Shown: positions 27,571-35,628 of the stretch, piece by piece
Layout: each line of letters starts with the position of its first letter
Position numbering within the stretch: the stretch's first letter is position 1
NCBI GenBank assembly: GCA_037446395.1
Contig: JBBIIP010000006.1
Span: 53,242-117,241, forward strand
Reading direction: 5' to 3'
DNA length: 64,000 nucleotides
Source: JAAYJT01 sp037446395
GTDB lineage: Bacteria; Bacteroidota; Bacteroidia; Bacteroidales; JAAYJT01
Program-made: the position numbers and the translations under genes
Notes under the pieces: model-generated
Database searches by the model: none
Seen by the model: only the letters and a program-made list of their open reading frames with translations
Told to the model about the DNA's origin: nothing

Positions 27571-28175
27571 TGCCTTCCTTTGATACATATAAAACCATTG
27601 TTAACCCCAGCGAAGCATTATACAAAGAGAAAGGAAGTCGTTTTATTTCTTTGGCAATTCCTGTTTCGACTGAAGAAGAAGCAAAATCAAGGATAGCCGA
27701 TGTAAAGAAGCAGTATTTTGATGCCACCCACCACTGCTATGCCTGGGCGATCGGGCCTACCAGAGAATTGCAACGCATAAACGACAACGGCGAACCTTCG
27801 GGCACGGCAGGAAAGCCGATTTTCGGACAAATTTTAAGTTACGATCTCACAAATATCCTTCTGGTTGTCATAAGATACTTTGGCGGCATAAAACTGGGCG
27901 CAAGCGGGCTTAGCAAAGCATATAAAACTGCAGCTCAACTGGCTTTGTCTGCAGCCGAAATCAGAAATGTTACGATGCAAGATACATTCAAAATTGTATT
28001 TGAATACACGAATATGAACGAAGTGATGAATCTGTTTAAGGAAGAAAATCTCATTCCGGAACAATTTGTACACGCTGATCGCTGTCAGATTATTTTTTCT
28101 GTAAGGAAAAATATTGCAAATCATGTCAGTCAAAAATTACGACTGATCAAAAACATGACTATCAGCAATTTATGA
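27570..28175 (+). CDS. yigZ: YigZ/IMPACT family protein
   Basis: A 201-residue protein of the UPF0029/IMPACT family. Conserved core: ATHHCYAWAIG, then NDNGEPSGTAGKPI, VVIRYFGGIKLGASGLSKAY, exactly as in YigZ proteins. A C-terminal DUF1949-type ferredoxin-like half follows. Function is poorly known: eukaryotic IMPACT regulates the kinase GCN2, and bacterial members have been proposed to act on or near ribosomes. It is translationally coupled to the HIT gene by a one-base overlap. Confidence 0.92.
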   Translation: MPSFDTYKTIVNPSEALYKEKGSRFISLAIPVSTEEEAKSRIADVKKQYFDATHHCYAWAIGPTRELQRINDNGEPSGTAGKPIFGQILSYDLTNILLVVIRYFGGIKLGASGLSKAYKTAAQLALSAAEIRNVTMQDTFKIVFEYTNMNEVMNLFKEENLIPEQFVHADRCQIIFSVRKNIANHVSQKLRLIKNMTISNL

Positions 28176-28402
28176 ACATGATAAAACTAAGATAATTAGA
28201 TAAGTTCGCCTTTCTATATACAACGAAAAAATTACTTAATCAAGAGAAAATAAATTTTGTTTTTAACTATTTACATTGCAATTTTGTTGAAAAATCAGTT
28301 TAACCCAGATTGAATAATCACCGTTAGGTGCTCTGAGGTTCTGACTTTGGAAATTATAAAGTTTATTAATCAGATCTCTAAGATATTATCTGTCGAGCAA
28401 GC
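28176..28402. other. Region upstream of dnaA, no DnaA boxes seen
   Basis: These 227 bases before dnaA are AT-rich, but I see no TTATCCACA-like DnaA box on either strand and no repeat cluster, so there is no support for oriC here. No exact TAnnTTTG box was found; a one-mismatch TGACTTTG lies around 28342-28349. Confidence 0.5.
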
Positions 28403-29839
28403 ATGAATCAAGATTACATCACAGTTTGGGAGCGTTGCCTTGGAATCATTAAGGATAACATCAATCATCAAAGCTTTAAAACCTGGTTCATGCCAATCAA
28501 GCCCATGCGGCTCGAAGACAACATCCTGACCATTCAGGTGCCAAGTCAGTTTTTTTATGAATGGCTCGAAGAACATTATATCATTCTGCTTAAAAAAATT
28601 ATTAAAAAAGAATTAGGCCCCAAAGGCCGGTTAGAGTATAGTATTGTGATGGATAGTAATCTTAGTAATGCAACACCAACTACTGTAGAGGTGCCGACAA
28701 GCAATAAAAAAGCATTATCAAATCCATCCATGTCTATGCCATTGGATATTAACCGTGGTATGTCAAAAGAAATCCCAAATCCGTTTATTATTCCGGGACT
28801 TAGAAAGATCAGAGTCAATTCGCAGCTGGTTGAATATTGTTCATTCGAAAATTTTATCGAGGGAGATTGTAACCGGCTCGCCCGTTCAGCAGGCTATGCC
28901 ATTGCCTCAAATCCTGGCAAAACTGCATTTAATCCAATGTTCATCTACAGCCATGTTGGTTTAGGGAAGACCCATCTGGCTCATGCCATCGGAATTCAGG
29001 TAAAGACCAACTTTCCTGATAAAACTGTGCTCTATTTATCAACCGAGCAGTTCACCCAACAATTTATTGATGCAGTGATGAATAATAGCACCAATGATTT
29101 TGTTCATTTTTATCAGATGATGGATGTGCTGATTCTCGACGATATCCAGTTTTTAGCCGGGAAAGAAAAGACTCAGGATGTGTTCTTTCATATTTTCAAT
29201 TTTTTACATCAAAAAGGCAAACAAATTGTAATAACATCCGATAAACCCCCAGTGGAACTTAAGGGCATTGAACCCCGATTGTTAAGCCGGTTTAAGTGGG
29301 GGCTCGCCGCCGATCTGCAGATGCCGGATTATGAAACCAGGGTGGCAATTTTGCAAAAAAGGCTCTACAACGATGGCATAACCATGCCTTCAGATGTGGT
29401 GCACTACATTGCCAACAACATTAGTACAAATGTCAGGGAACTTGAAGGTGCACTCATTTCACTGATCGCACAATCTTCTCTCAACAAAAAGGAGATTACC
29501 ATTGATCTTGCAAGGCAAATCATAGACAAGTTTGTGAAAAGCACTTCGCGCGAAGTTTCAATGGATGCCATTCAGAAAATCGTCTGCGACTTTTTCAACA
29601 TACCTGTTGATATGATCAATTCGAAAACACGCAAAAGGGAAATTGTTCAGGCCCGCCAACTCGCCATGTATTTTGCTAAAAAGCATACAAAAGCATCTTT
29701 GGCATCCATAGGGCTGCATTGTGGCAACAAAGACCATGCTACTGTGTTGCATGCATGCCGCACTGTAAATAACCTGGTCGAAACTGACAAGCAATTCAGG
29801 GTATATGTTGAAGAGCTCGACAACAAACTGAAATTGTGA
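28403..29839 (+). CDS. dnaA: Chromosomal replication initiator protein DnaA
   Basis: A 478-residue DnaA that binds DnaA boxes at the origin and loads the helicase. Domain I occupies residues 1-85 (FKTWFMPIKPMRLEDNILTI), with a linker domain II to about 140. The AAA+ domain III has Walker A GLGKTH at 186-191 and Walker B LILDDIQFLAG with Asp246-Asp247. The domain IV signature is GNKDHATVLHACRTV near the C-terminus. It is followed by a low-molecular-weight phosphatase and an RsmI-like methylase, an order I recall from other Bacteroidota. No origin motif is visible next to the gene. Confidence 0.98.
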   Translation: MNQDYITVWERCLGIIKDNINHQSFKTWFMPIKPMRLEDNILTIQVPSQFFYEWLEEHYIILLKKIIKKELGPKGRLEYSIVMDSNLSNATPTTVEVPTSNKKALSNPSMSMPLDINRGMSKEIPNPFIIPGLRKIRVNSQLVEYCSFENFIEGDCNRLARSAGYAIASNPGKTAFNPMFIYSHVGLGKTHLAHAIGIQVKTNFPDKTVLYLSTEQFTQQFIDAVMNNSTNDFVHFYQMMDVLILDDIQFLAGKEKTQDVFFHIFNFLHQKGKQIVITSDKPPVELKGIEPRLLSRFKWGLAADLQMPDYETRVAILQKRLYNDGITMPSDVVHYIANNISTNVRELEGALISLIAQSSLNKKEITIDLARQIIDKFVKSTSREVSMDAIQKIVCDFFNIPVDMINSKTRKREIVQARQLAMYFAKKHTKASLASIGLHCGNKDHATVLHACRTVNNLVETDKQFRVYVEELDNKLKL

Positions 29840-29986
29840 AGTATTATTTGTTTGCGTCTTTATACTACAGAGCATATCAAATCAAGGCAGCTTTCAGGAT
29901 CATAATTTTGTTATAGCTATTGATATGAAGCCGTTTACCTACTATTCGAATTAATTAGATCTTCCGCATCAATCAATTACATTTTT

Positions 29987-30442
29987 ATGAAGAAGATTCT
30001 GATGGTGTGCTTAGGGAACATTTGCCGATCGCCGTTGGCTGCGGGCATACTCAAGAAGAAATTGGCTGACCTTGGAAAAATTGCCATCGTAGATTCTGCC
30101 GGTTTTGAAAAATTTCATGTGGGCGATAAACCCGATAACCGTGCTATTTTTGTTGCAATGAATAACAAAATTGATATAACTCCACATCGTGCCCGGCTTT
30201 TTAAGGCCGAAGACTTTGATATTTTCGACAATATTTATGTAATGGATCAACACAACTACCATGATGTAATAAGAATGGCAAGAAACGAAACTGACAGATT
30301 AAAGGTTGATTACATAATGAATATGATCAATAATGGAAAAAATCAACAGGTTCCTGATCCATATTACGGTAGCAATGAGGACTTTGAATACACCTTCAAG
30401 CTTCTCGACACTGCATGTGAAAAAATCGTTGTAACACTCTGA
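29987..30442 (+). CDS. Low-molecular-weight protein tyrosine phosphatase
   Basis: A 151-residue LMW-PTP. The P-loop is VCLGNICRSP with nucleophile Cys8 and Arg14 just after the start, and the general-acid loop is VPDPYYGSNEDFE near the C-terminus. A middle motif VMDQHNYHDV is typical. Members dephosphorylate tyrosine kinases of capsule synthesis or other phosphoproteins; no partner kinase lies nearby. The next gene begins 5 bases after its stop, so they are cotranscribed. Confidence 0.93.
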   Translation: MKKILMVCLGNICRSPLAAGILKKKLADLGKIAIVDSAGFEKFHVGDKPDNRAIFVAMNNKIDITPHRARLFKAEDFDIFDNIYVMDQHNYHDVIRMARNETDRLKVDYIMNMINNGKNQQVPDPYYGSNEDFEYTFKLLDTACEKIVVTL

Positions 30443-30447
30443 AAAAT

Positions 30448-31413
30448 ATGGAATTGACTTTTGATTTTCCCGGACAAGAAAAAATCGAGAAGGCACACCT
30501 TCGAATCAAGCCTTATATTCATCGCACCTTGGTACTCACGAGCAAATACTTCAACCAGCTCACTGGCGGTGAAATATTTTTTAAATGTGAAAATTTTCAA
30601 AAAACCGGATCATTCAAGTTCAGAGGAGCCTGCAATGCGGTTTTCTCTCTCAGCCCTGAGCAAGCCAACAAGGGAGTTGCAACGCATTCATCAGGAAACC
30701 ATGCCCAGGCACTTTCTCTTGCAGCAAAACTCATGGGAATACCAGCCCATGTAGTGATGCCTTCCAATTCATCCAAACCTAAGGTGGAGGCAGTGCGCGA
30801 CTACGGCGGGCTTATTACTTTTTGTAAGCCAACCTTAAAATCCCGTGAGGATTTTCTTCGCAATGTAATCAAGGACACAGGTGCTACTGAAATACATCCA
30901 TACAACAACCTTCAGATTATTGCAGGACAAGCCACTGCCGCTCTTGAACTTATTCAGGATGTTGGCAAACTTGACCTGATCCTCGCCCCGGTTGGCGGAG
31001 GTGGATTGCTCAGCGGAACTGCCCTTGCAGCAGCCTGCTTCTCCCCTGCCACCCATGTGATTGCTGCCGAACCCGAAGAAGCGAATGATGCTTATCTTTC
31101 TTTGCTTGAAGGCAGAATAGTGGCAGCAAAAAAACCAACAACGGTTGCCGATGGTCTGCGAACCTCCTTGGGTTCATATACTTTCCCAATTATTCTAAAG
31201 CATGTTGAGCGCATTGTCACAGTAGGTGAAGATCAAATCGTTGATGCAATGAAGCTTGTATGGGAACGCATGAAAATTGTTATTGAACCCTCAGCAAGTG
31301 TGACTGTTGCAGCCTTGATTAATAAAAAAATTGACATTACCGGAAAGCGGGTTGGTGTCATCATTTGCGGAGGAAATATTGATCTGATGCATTTACCCTG
31401 GAAACAAAACTAG
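30448..31413 (+). CDS. PLP-dependent threonine/serine dehydratase-like enzyme
   Basis: A 321-residue fold-type II PLP enzyme. The Schiff-base lysine is Lys57 in TGSFKFRGACNA; the substrate loop is SSGNHAQALS; the phosphate-binding glycine loop is APVGGGGLLSG; and CGGNIDL ends the protein. It lacks the regulatory ACT-like domain of biosynthetic threonine deaminase, so it is probably a catabolic threonine/serine ammonia-lyase or a serine racemase-like enzyme. It starts 5 bases after the phosphatase gene; the RsmI-like gene follows after 27 bases. Confidence 0.9.
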   Translation: MELTFDFPGQEKIEKAHLRIKPYIHRTLVLTSKYFNQLTGGEIFFKCENFQKTGSFKFRGACNAVFSLSPEQANKGVATHSSGNHAQALSLAAKLMGIPAHVVMPSNSSKPKVEAVRDYGGLITFCKPTLKSREDFLRNVIKDTGATEIHPYNNLQIIAGQATAALELIQDVGKLDLILAPVGGGGLLSGTALAAACFSPATHVIAAEPEEANDAYLSLLEGRIVAAKKPTTVADGLRTSLGSYTFPIILKHVERIVTVGEDQIVDAMKLVWERMKIVIEPSASVTVAALINKKIDITGKRVGVIICGGNIDLMHLPWKQN

Positions 31414-31440
31414 CTCGTCTGCATTCAACAACAATAACGA

Positions 31441-32154
31441 ATGGATTCCAATAAAGGATGTTTGTTTCTTATTCCGGTTGGAATTGCCACAGGCACTCCG
31501 CACGATTATTTACCTGCCTCCACGCTGTCAGTAATTCAATCAGTTACTGTATTTATTGTTGAGGATTTGCGCAGCGCCAGGAGATTTCTGAAAAGCGCTG
31601 GCTATGCCAGGTCCTTTGATGAAACTCAGTTTATTATCTTTAATGAACATACACGGGTTGAAGAAATTTTTGAAATATTAAGATCAGCCGATGAAGGTAA
31701 GAGTATAGGATTGCTCTCTGAGGCAGGGCTACCCTGCGTGGCTGATCCGGGCTCGATTATCGTAGCCATGGCCCACGAAAAGGGGGTAAAAGTTGTGCCA
31801 TTGATCGGGCCATCTTCTATCATGCTCGCCCTGATGGCATCGGGAATGAACGGACAGCATTTTGTCTTTCACGGATATCTTCCGGTTCAAAAAAATGATC
31901 GCTCAAAAGCACTTCGCGAAGTAGAATCAAATGCTAAGCGCAGTGGGTTTACACAAATCTTTATTGAAACGCCTTATCGCAACGCGCAAATGTTGGAAAC
32001 AATTGTCGAAGTGTGCAGCGAAAGTACGATGCTATGCATTGCCTGTGATATAGGAGTTGCGAATGGGTTTGTCTTAACAAAACGCGTTGGGTGGTGGCGA
32101 AAAAATATCCCCTCAATCCATAAACGCCCTGCGGTTTTCCTCATCAACAGGTAA
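31441..32154 (+). CDS. SAM-dependent methyltransferase of the RsmI/tetrapyrrole-methylase family
   Basis: A 237-residue methylase. Motifs are the N-terminal LIPVGIATGTPHDYLP, VEDLRSARRFL, then GLLSEAGLPCVADPGSIIVA with IGPSSIMLALMASG, and IFIETPYRNAQML, all matching the RsmI branch. RsmI 2'-O-methylates C1402 of 16S rRNA. This protein lacks about 45 C-terminal residues relative to the standard enzyme and differs at several motif positions, as in the second RsmI-like paralogue common in Bacteroidota, so the target RNA is uncertain. It ends the dnaA-downstream cluster. Confidence 0.85.
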   Translation: MDSNKGCLFLIPVGIATGTPHDYLPASTLSVIQSVTVFIVEDLRSARRFLKSAGYARSFDETQFIIFNEHTRVEEIFEILRSADEGKSIGLLSEAGLPCVADPGSIIVAMAHEKGVKVVPLIGPSSIMLALMASGMNGQHFVFHGYLPVQKNDRSKALREVESNAKRSGFTQIFIETPYRNAQMLETIVEVCSESTMLCIACDIGVANGFVLTKRVGWWRKNIPSIHKRPAVFLINR

Positions 32155-32321
32155 TCCACAACCAATCACTAAAATTCAAATCGCAACATTACCCGATTGT
32201 GTTAAGCATGGCATGCTTAATGGCTCTATAAAATTTCAGCTCCTTCAAGGTGTAACTTTTTGTTCATCAAAGCGTAATAATTTAAGCAAGATTAAACCAA
32301 CGCAAATCACCTGCCTTATCT

Positions 32322-32744
32322 ATGGTCAAATTAATGCTGATCTGCATTTTTACGATTACTTCGTGCGTAATTTGGTGCCAAAATTCGGCTAAAGATTTGT
32401 TAAAATATGCTGTGGAGTGCACCGATAAGGCAGATTATATTGGAGCAATCGCCTTGAGCACCCGCTCGATAATGCTCGACCCTATGCAAGAGTTTGCATG
32501 GTATCACCGGGCCTACAACAAATTTTTATTGGGTGATATTCAAGGAACAATCGAAGATACTACAAAAGCTATTGAGCTGAATGGTAATCTTGCTGATGCA
32601 TACATATTGAGGGCAGAAGCCAAGCTTAAGAAGGGTGAGCGGTTTAAGGCAGTTAGTGATTTTAATAAGGCAAGAAGGGTTGATGGAACCGGCACCTTGG
32701 TTCATTTCGCCTCCTTGATCATAAAGGCAATGGTCAGCAGTTGA
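32322..32744 (+). CDS. Small exported TPR protein
   Basis: A 140-residue protein with an N-terminal hydrophobic signal (residues 3-20; ITSC could be a lipobox, or cleavage may follow IWCQ). About three TPR units follow, for example IGAIALSTRSIMLDPMQEFA and GDIQGTIEDTTKAIELNGNL, then FKAVSDFNKARRVD. No partner or function can be assigned. It resembles the TPR lipoprotein at 504-923 in size and layout. It is convergent with the VWA membrane-protein gene, whose stop lies 2 bases away. Confidence 0.75.
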   Translation: MVKLMLICIFTITSCVIWCQNSAKDLLKYAVECTDKADYIGAIALSTRSIMLDPMQEFAWYHRAYNKFLLGDIQGTIEDTTKAIELNGNLADAYILRAEAKLKKGERFKAVSDFNKARRVDGTGTLVHFASLIIKAMVSS

Positions 32745-32746
32745 GG

Positions 32747-34834
32747 CTAATACCCCCCGGCTGTGCGCCTTAGCACCCACTCGGCAGAGAGTAAGGCCAA
32801 TAGAGCTAACAGCAGCCAGCCGACATCAATCAATTCACGATACTTCATTTCCCGCTGAATCAAGGGTTTGATGTCGTCGCGGGAAGCCAGCATGGCAGCA
32901 AGCTTCATCATTTCAGCAGGCAAAACCATTTGGCCTCCGTATCGTTGTGCTAATCCAAACAATAAATGATGGTCGGCAATTGTCGAAGCCATTTCAGCCT
33001 GTAGCGGAAGAACAGTGAATGCCCCTTTCGCATTAAATGCTTCCTGTTGAAATACTGTGCGGGCAGTGTAGGTATAATTTCCCGGAGATAACAGGCCGGT
33101 GTTTAAGAAATATGAATTGCCGGTTGGTGAAAAAGCATACTGAAAGGACTTTCCGGCTTCATCGGTGAGGGTCAATTCAATTTCATGATCTTTTACAGGT
33201 TCGAAGGAGGTATTGTAAAATTCAGCAGTGAACTCAATGGCATCCGTTTCGCGCCATATATTTTCAACCGAAACCCTGAACCTTGACTTTTCCTCGCGCA
33301 GTGAAAGGTATTGAACGAGCTTACCCACAAGCATATCAAAAGCGCGATGGTTTCCGTTTCTTGCGAAGTTTGCCATTCTCCATCGCCATATGCCTTCGCC
33401 TGCAATCGCGCCTTTTTTCTTGCCTGACATCTCTGTTGTAATAATCAGGGGCATATCTGTAATCTGGCTGCCTATCTGCTGATAAAAAAGAACAGTAGCA
33501 GGGCCTGATGTTTTATAGGATCCAGCCGGACAATATAAAGGGGGGAAAGTCTTTATCAAATCGCTAAGTTCCTGACTCAACGTAAACAGCTTGAATGATT
33601 TATTTAGAACGGGCAATGACTCATTTGGCTGTCCTGTTATACCTGTAATTGATAGTCCGATCTGTAGCGTATTAAATGCCTCAATAGCTGTTGTGCTGCC
33701 AAGGATAAAAAGCATTGGAATGTCTCGGTCACCAAGCTGCTTGATAAGATCACGATACGAATTCCTGTGCGATGGCATCTGATGAAGGATCACCAGGTTA
33801 TAGGCCGAGAGGTTTCCTTGAAACTGAGAGGCATCGCTCACTGTTACCTCATAATTTTCATGCGATGCGATTGCCTGATGCAGGGCAGAAATATCGGGAT
33901 GTGGGGAACTATGAAGAATCAGCACGTTCTGCTTTCCTTCGAGCACTTCAATAAAAATATCTTTGACATTATTTGAATTCGTATTCTCATCATTAACAGG
34001 TTGAAGTGTAAGTGTGTATCGGTGCAGGCCTGGTTCTGATGCGTTGAGTTCAAACTGGACTAATTTATCAAACTCATTCCCTTCGAATCGAATGTTTTCT
34101 GAATAAAGTGTGATGCCCTTGTGCAAAACCTGAAATCGGCTGTTCAAGCCATTACAGAGCAAGCCTTTTATAGCCACTTCTACGGGAAAGGTATTTCCAA
34201 GGTATGCAATTCGGTTATGATTCGTTCGGACAATCAGAGCATCACGTTTGGCAAGGGTATCACCCAACGCAATTGAATAATAACTATAAGGCACATGCTG
34301 CACTGCATAGAATGGATGAACGCCATAGTTGTAAATTCCATCGCTTGCCATGATTACAGCACCAACATTGCGGTTTACATACCTTTCATTCAAATCGCTC
34401 ATCAACTCAGCAATGTCGGTTTGTTTGTCGTCGAAAGAATAGGAAATACCCGGTCTTACCTGCTGTCCGAAAGAATATGTGTGGACTTCGAAATCCTTCT
34501 CAAGTGCAGAAATTAATTGGTTGAGTAAATGCGGGTACTGCAGTTTGTAGAACAGCGAGTCTTTGCACGCTACGATAGACGAAGAATTGTCCTGTGCAAC
34601 AATCACTATAGGTTTACTTACAATGTTATTTGATTGGCGCAGCAACGGGGAAAATAAAAAGAATGAAATCATCGCAACCACGGCGGTTCGTATGGCAGCC
34701 ATAAAATATCTGCGCTGAGCGGAGAATTCGAACTTTCGTTCGAAAAGATAGAGGATGGCAGCATAGATCAGCCCTAAAACCAGGCAAAAGGGAACCAGCC
34801 AGGCGGTTGCTGATAAAATAATTTGATCAAACAC
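32747..34834 (-). CDS. Large VWA-like membrane protein (hypothetical)
   Basis: A 695-residue protein with two N-terminal membrane helices (about 10-30 and 45-65), a large presumed periplasmic region, and one C-terminal helix (about 665-685). The first periplasmic domain resembles von Willebrand factor A: VIVAQDNSSS gives a DxSxS MIDAS motif (Asp82, Ser84, Ser86) and AVIMASDGIYNYG fits the later strand. Around residue 300 a second alpha/beta domain starts (NVLILHSSPHPDI), reminiscent of glutamine-amidotransferase-like folds, and a beta-rich part follows. Such proteins are common in Bacteroidota but unassigned; BatA-like envelope roles are a guess. It lies 27 bases after fabG and is probably cotranscribed with it. 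Confidence 0.8.
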   Translation of the reverse strand: MFDQIILSATAWLVPFCLVLGLIYAAILYLFERKFEFSAQRRYFMAAIRTAVVAMISFFLFSPLLRQSNNIVSKPIVIVAQDNSSSIVACKDSLFYKLQYPHLLNQLISALEKDFEVHTYSFGQQVRPGISYSFDDKQTDIAELMSDLNERYVNRNVGAVIMASDGIYNYGVHPFYAVQHVPYSYYSIALGDTLAKRDALIVRTNHNRIAYLGNTFPVEVAIKGLLCNGLNSRFQVLHKGITLYSENIRFEGNEFDKLVQFELNASEPGLHRYTLTLQPVNDENTNSNNVKDIFIEVLEGKQNVLILHSSPHPDISALHQAIASHENYEVTVSDASQFQGNLSAYNLVILHQMPSHRNSYRDLIKQLGDRDIPMLFILGSTTAIEAFNTLQIGLSITGITGQPNESLPVLNKSFKLFTLSQELSDLIKTFPPLYCPAGSYKTSGPATVLFYQQIGSQITDMPLIITTEMSGKKKGAIAGEGIWRWRMANFARNGNHRAFDMLVGKLVQYLSLREEKSRFRVSVENIWRETDAIEFTAEFYNTSFEPVKDHEIELTLTDEAGKSFQYAFSPTGNSYFLNTGLLSPGNYTYTARTVFQQEAFNAKGAFTVLPLQAEMASTIADHHLLFGLAQRYGGQMVLPAEMMKLAAMLASRDDIKPLIQREMKYRELIDVGWLLLALLALLSAEWVLRRTAGGY

Positions 34835-34861
34835 TCGTGAAGAATTAGTGTAAATTATTGA

Positions 34862-35608
34862 TTAAACATGCATTCCCCCACAAACACTGATCACTTGTCC
34901 TGAAATATATGAGGACATAGGACAGGCGAGGAAAAGTGCCACGTTTGCCACATCATCGGGTGTGCCTGCCCTCCGTAGCGGGATGGTCTTCACCCACTGC
35001 TCTTTTACTTCCTTGGGTAGCTTTGCTGTCATATCGGTTTCAATAAATCCAGGTGCAATGGCATTGCAACGAATATTTCGTGATCCCAATTCCTGGGCGA
35101 TTGATTTAGTAAACCCGATCAGGCCAGCTTTTGAAGCAGCATAGTTCGATTGTCCGGCGTTGCCGCTCAGGCCAACAACCGAGCTCATATTGATGATGCT
35201 TCCCTGCCGCTGTTTCAACATGATTTTTTGAATGGCCTTGGTCATATTGAAAATTGATTTCAGATTAACTTTGATTACAAGGTCCCAATCAGCCTCGGTC
35301 ATGCGCATAAGCAGGTTGTCGCGGGTAATTCCGGCATTATTCACAAGAATATCAATGGTTCCGAATTCGTTTGCTACCATGTCGACAAGCTTCTCACCCT
35401 CTTCAAATGACGCTGCATCAGCTGCATACCCTTTTGCTTTTACGCCAAGGGCGCGCAGTTCCTCCTCGAGCGATTGTGAATTTTCGTCATATTTGATATC
35501 AGTGAAAGCAATATTTGCTCCTGATGCAGCAAATTTTAAGGCAATTCCACGCCCAATACCGCGTGCGGCTCCTGTAATCAGGGCAGTTTTTCCGTTGAGA
35601 AGTTCCAT
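34862..35608 (-). CDS. fabG: 3-oxoacyl-[acyl-carrier-protein] reductase
   Basis: A 248-residue short-chain dehydrogenase. I start it at the ATG at 35608 (MELLNGKTALITGAARGIGRG), since upstream residues in the same frame are unrelated to the family. The NADPH motif is TGAARGIGRG, followed by NNAG in ILVNNAGITRDNLL, and the Ser-Tyr-Lys triad lies in NMSSVVGLSGNAGQSNYAASKAG split over that stretch. The C-terminal end AFLACPMSSYISGQVISVCGG is typical of FabG. It reduces beta-ketoacyl-ACP in fatty-acid elongation. It sits 20 bases after the glycogen enzyme gene and 27 bases before the VWA gene. Confidence 0.93.
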   Translation of the reverse strand: MELLNGKTALITGAARGIGRGIALKFAASGANIAFTDIKYDENSQSLEEELRALGVKAKGYAADAASFEEGEKLVDMVANEFGTIDILVNNAGITRDNLLMRMTEADWDLVIKVNLKSIFNMTKAIQKIMLKQRQGSIINMSSVVGLSGNAGQSNYAASKAGLIGFTKSIAQELGSRNIRCNAIAPGFIETDMTAKLPKEVKEQWVKTIPLRRAGTPDDVANVALFLACPMSSYISGQVISVCGGMHV

Positions 35609-35628
35609 ACTTATTTTTTTATCTATGT

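Noticed and set aside
28176..28402. Replication origin next to dnaA
   Set aside because: No DnaA-box-like sites or repeats are visible.
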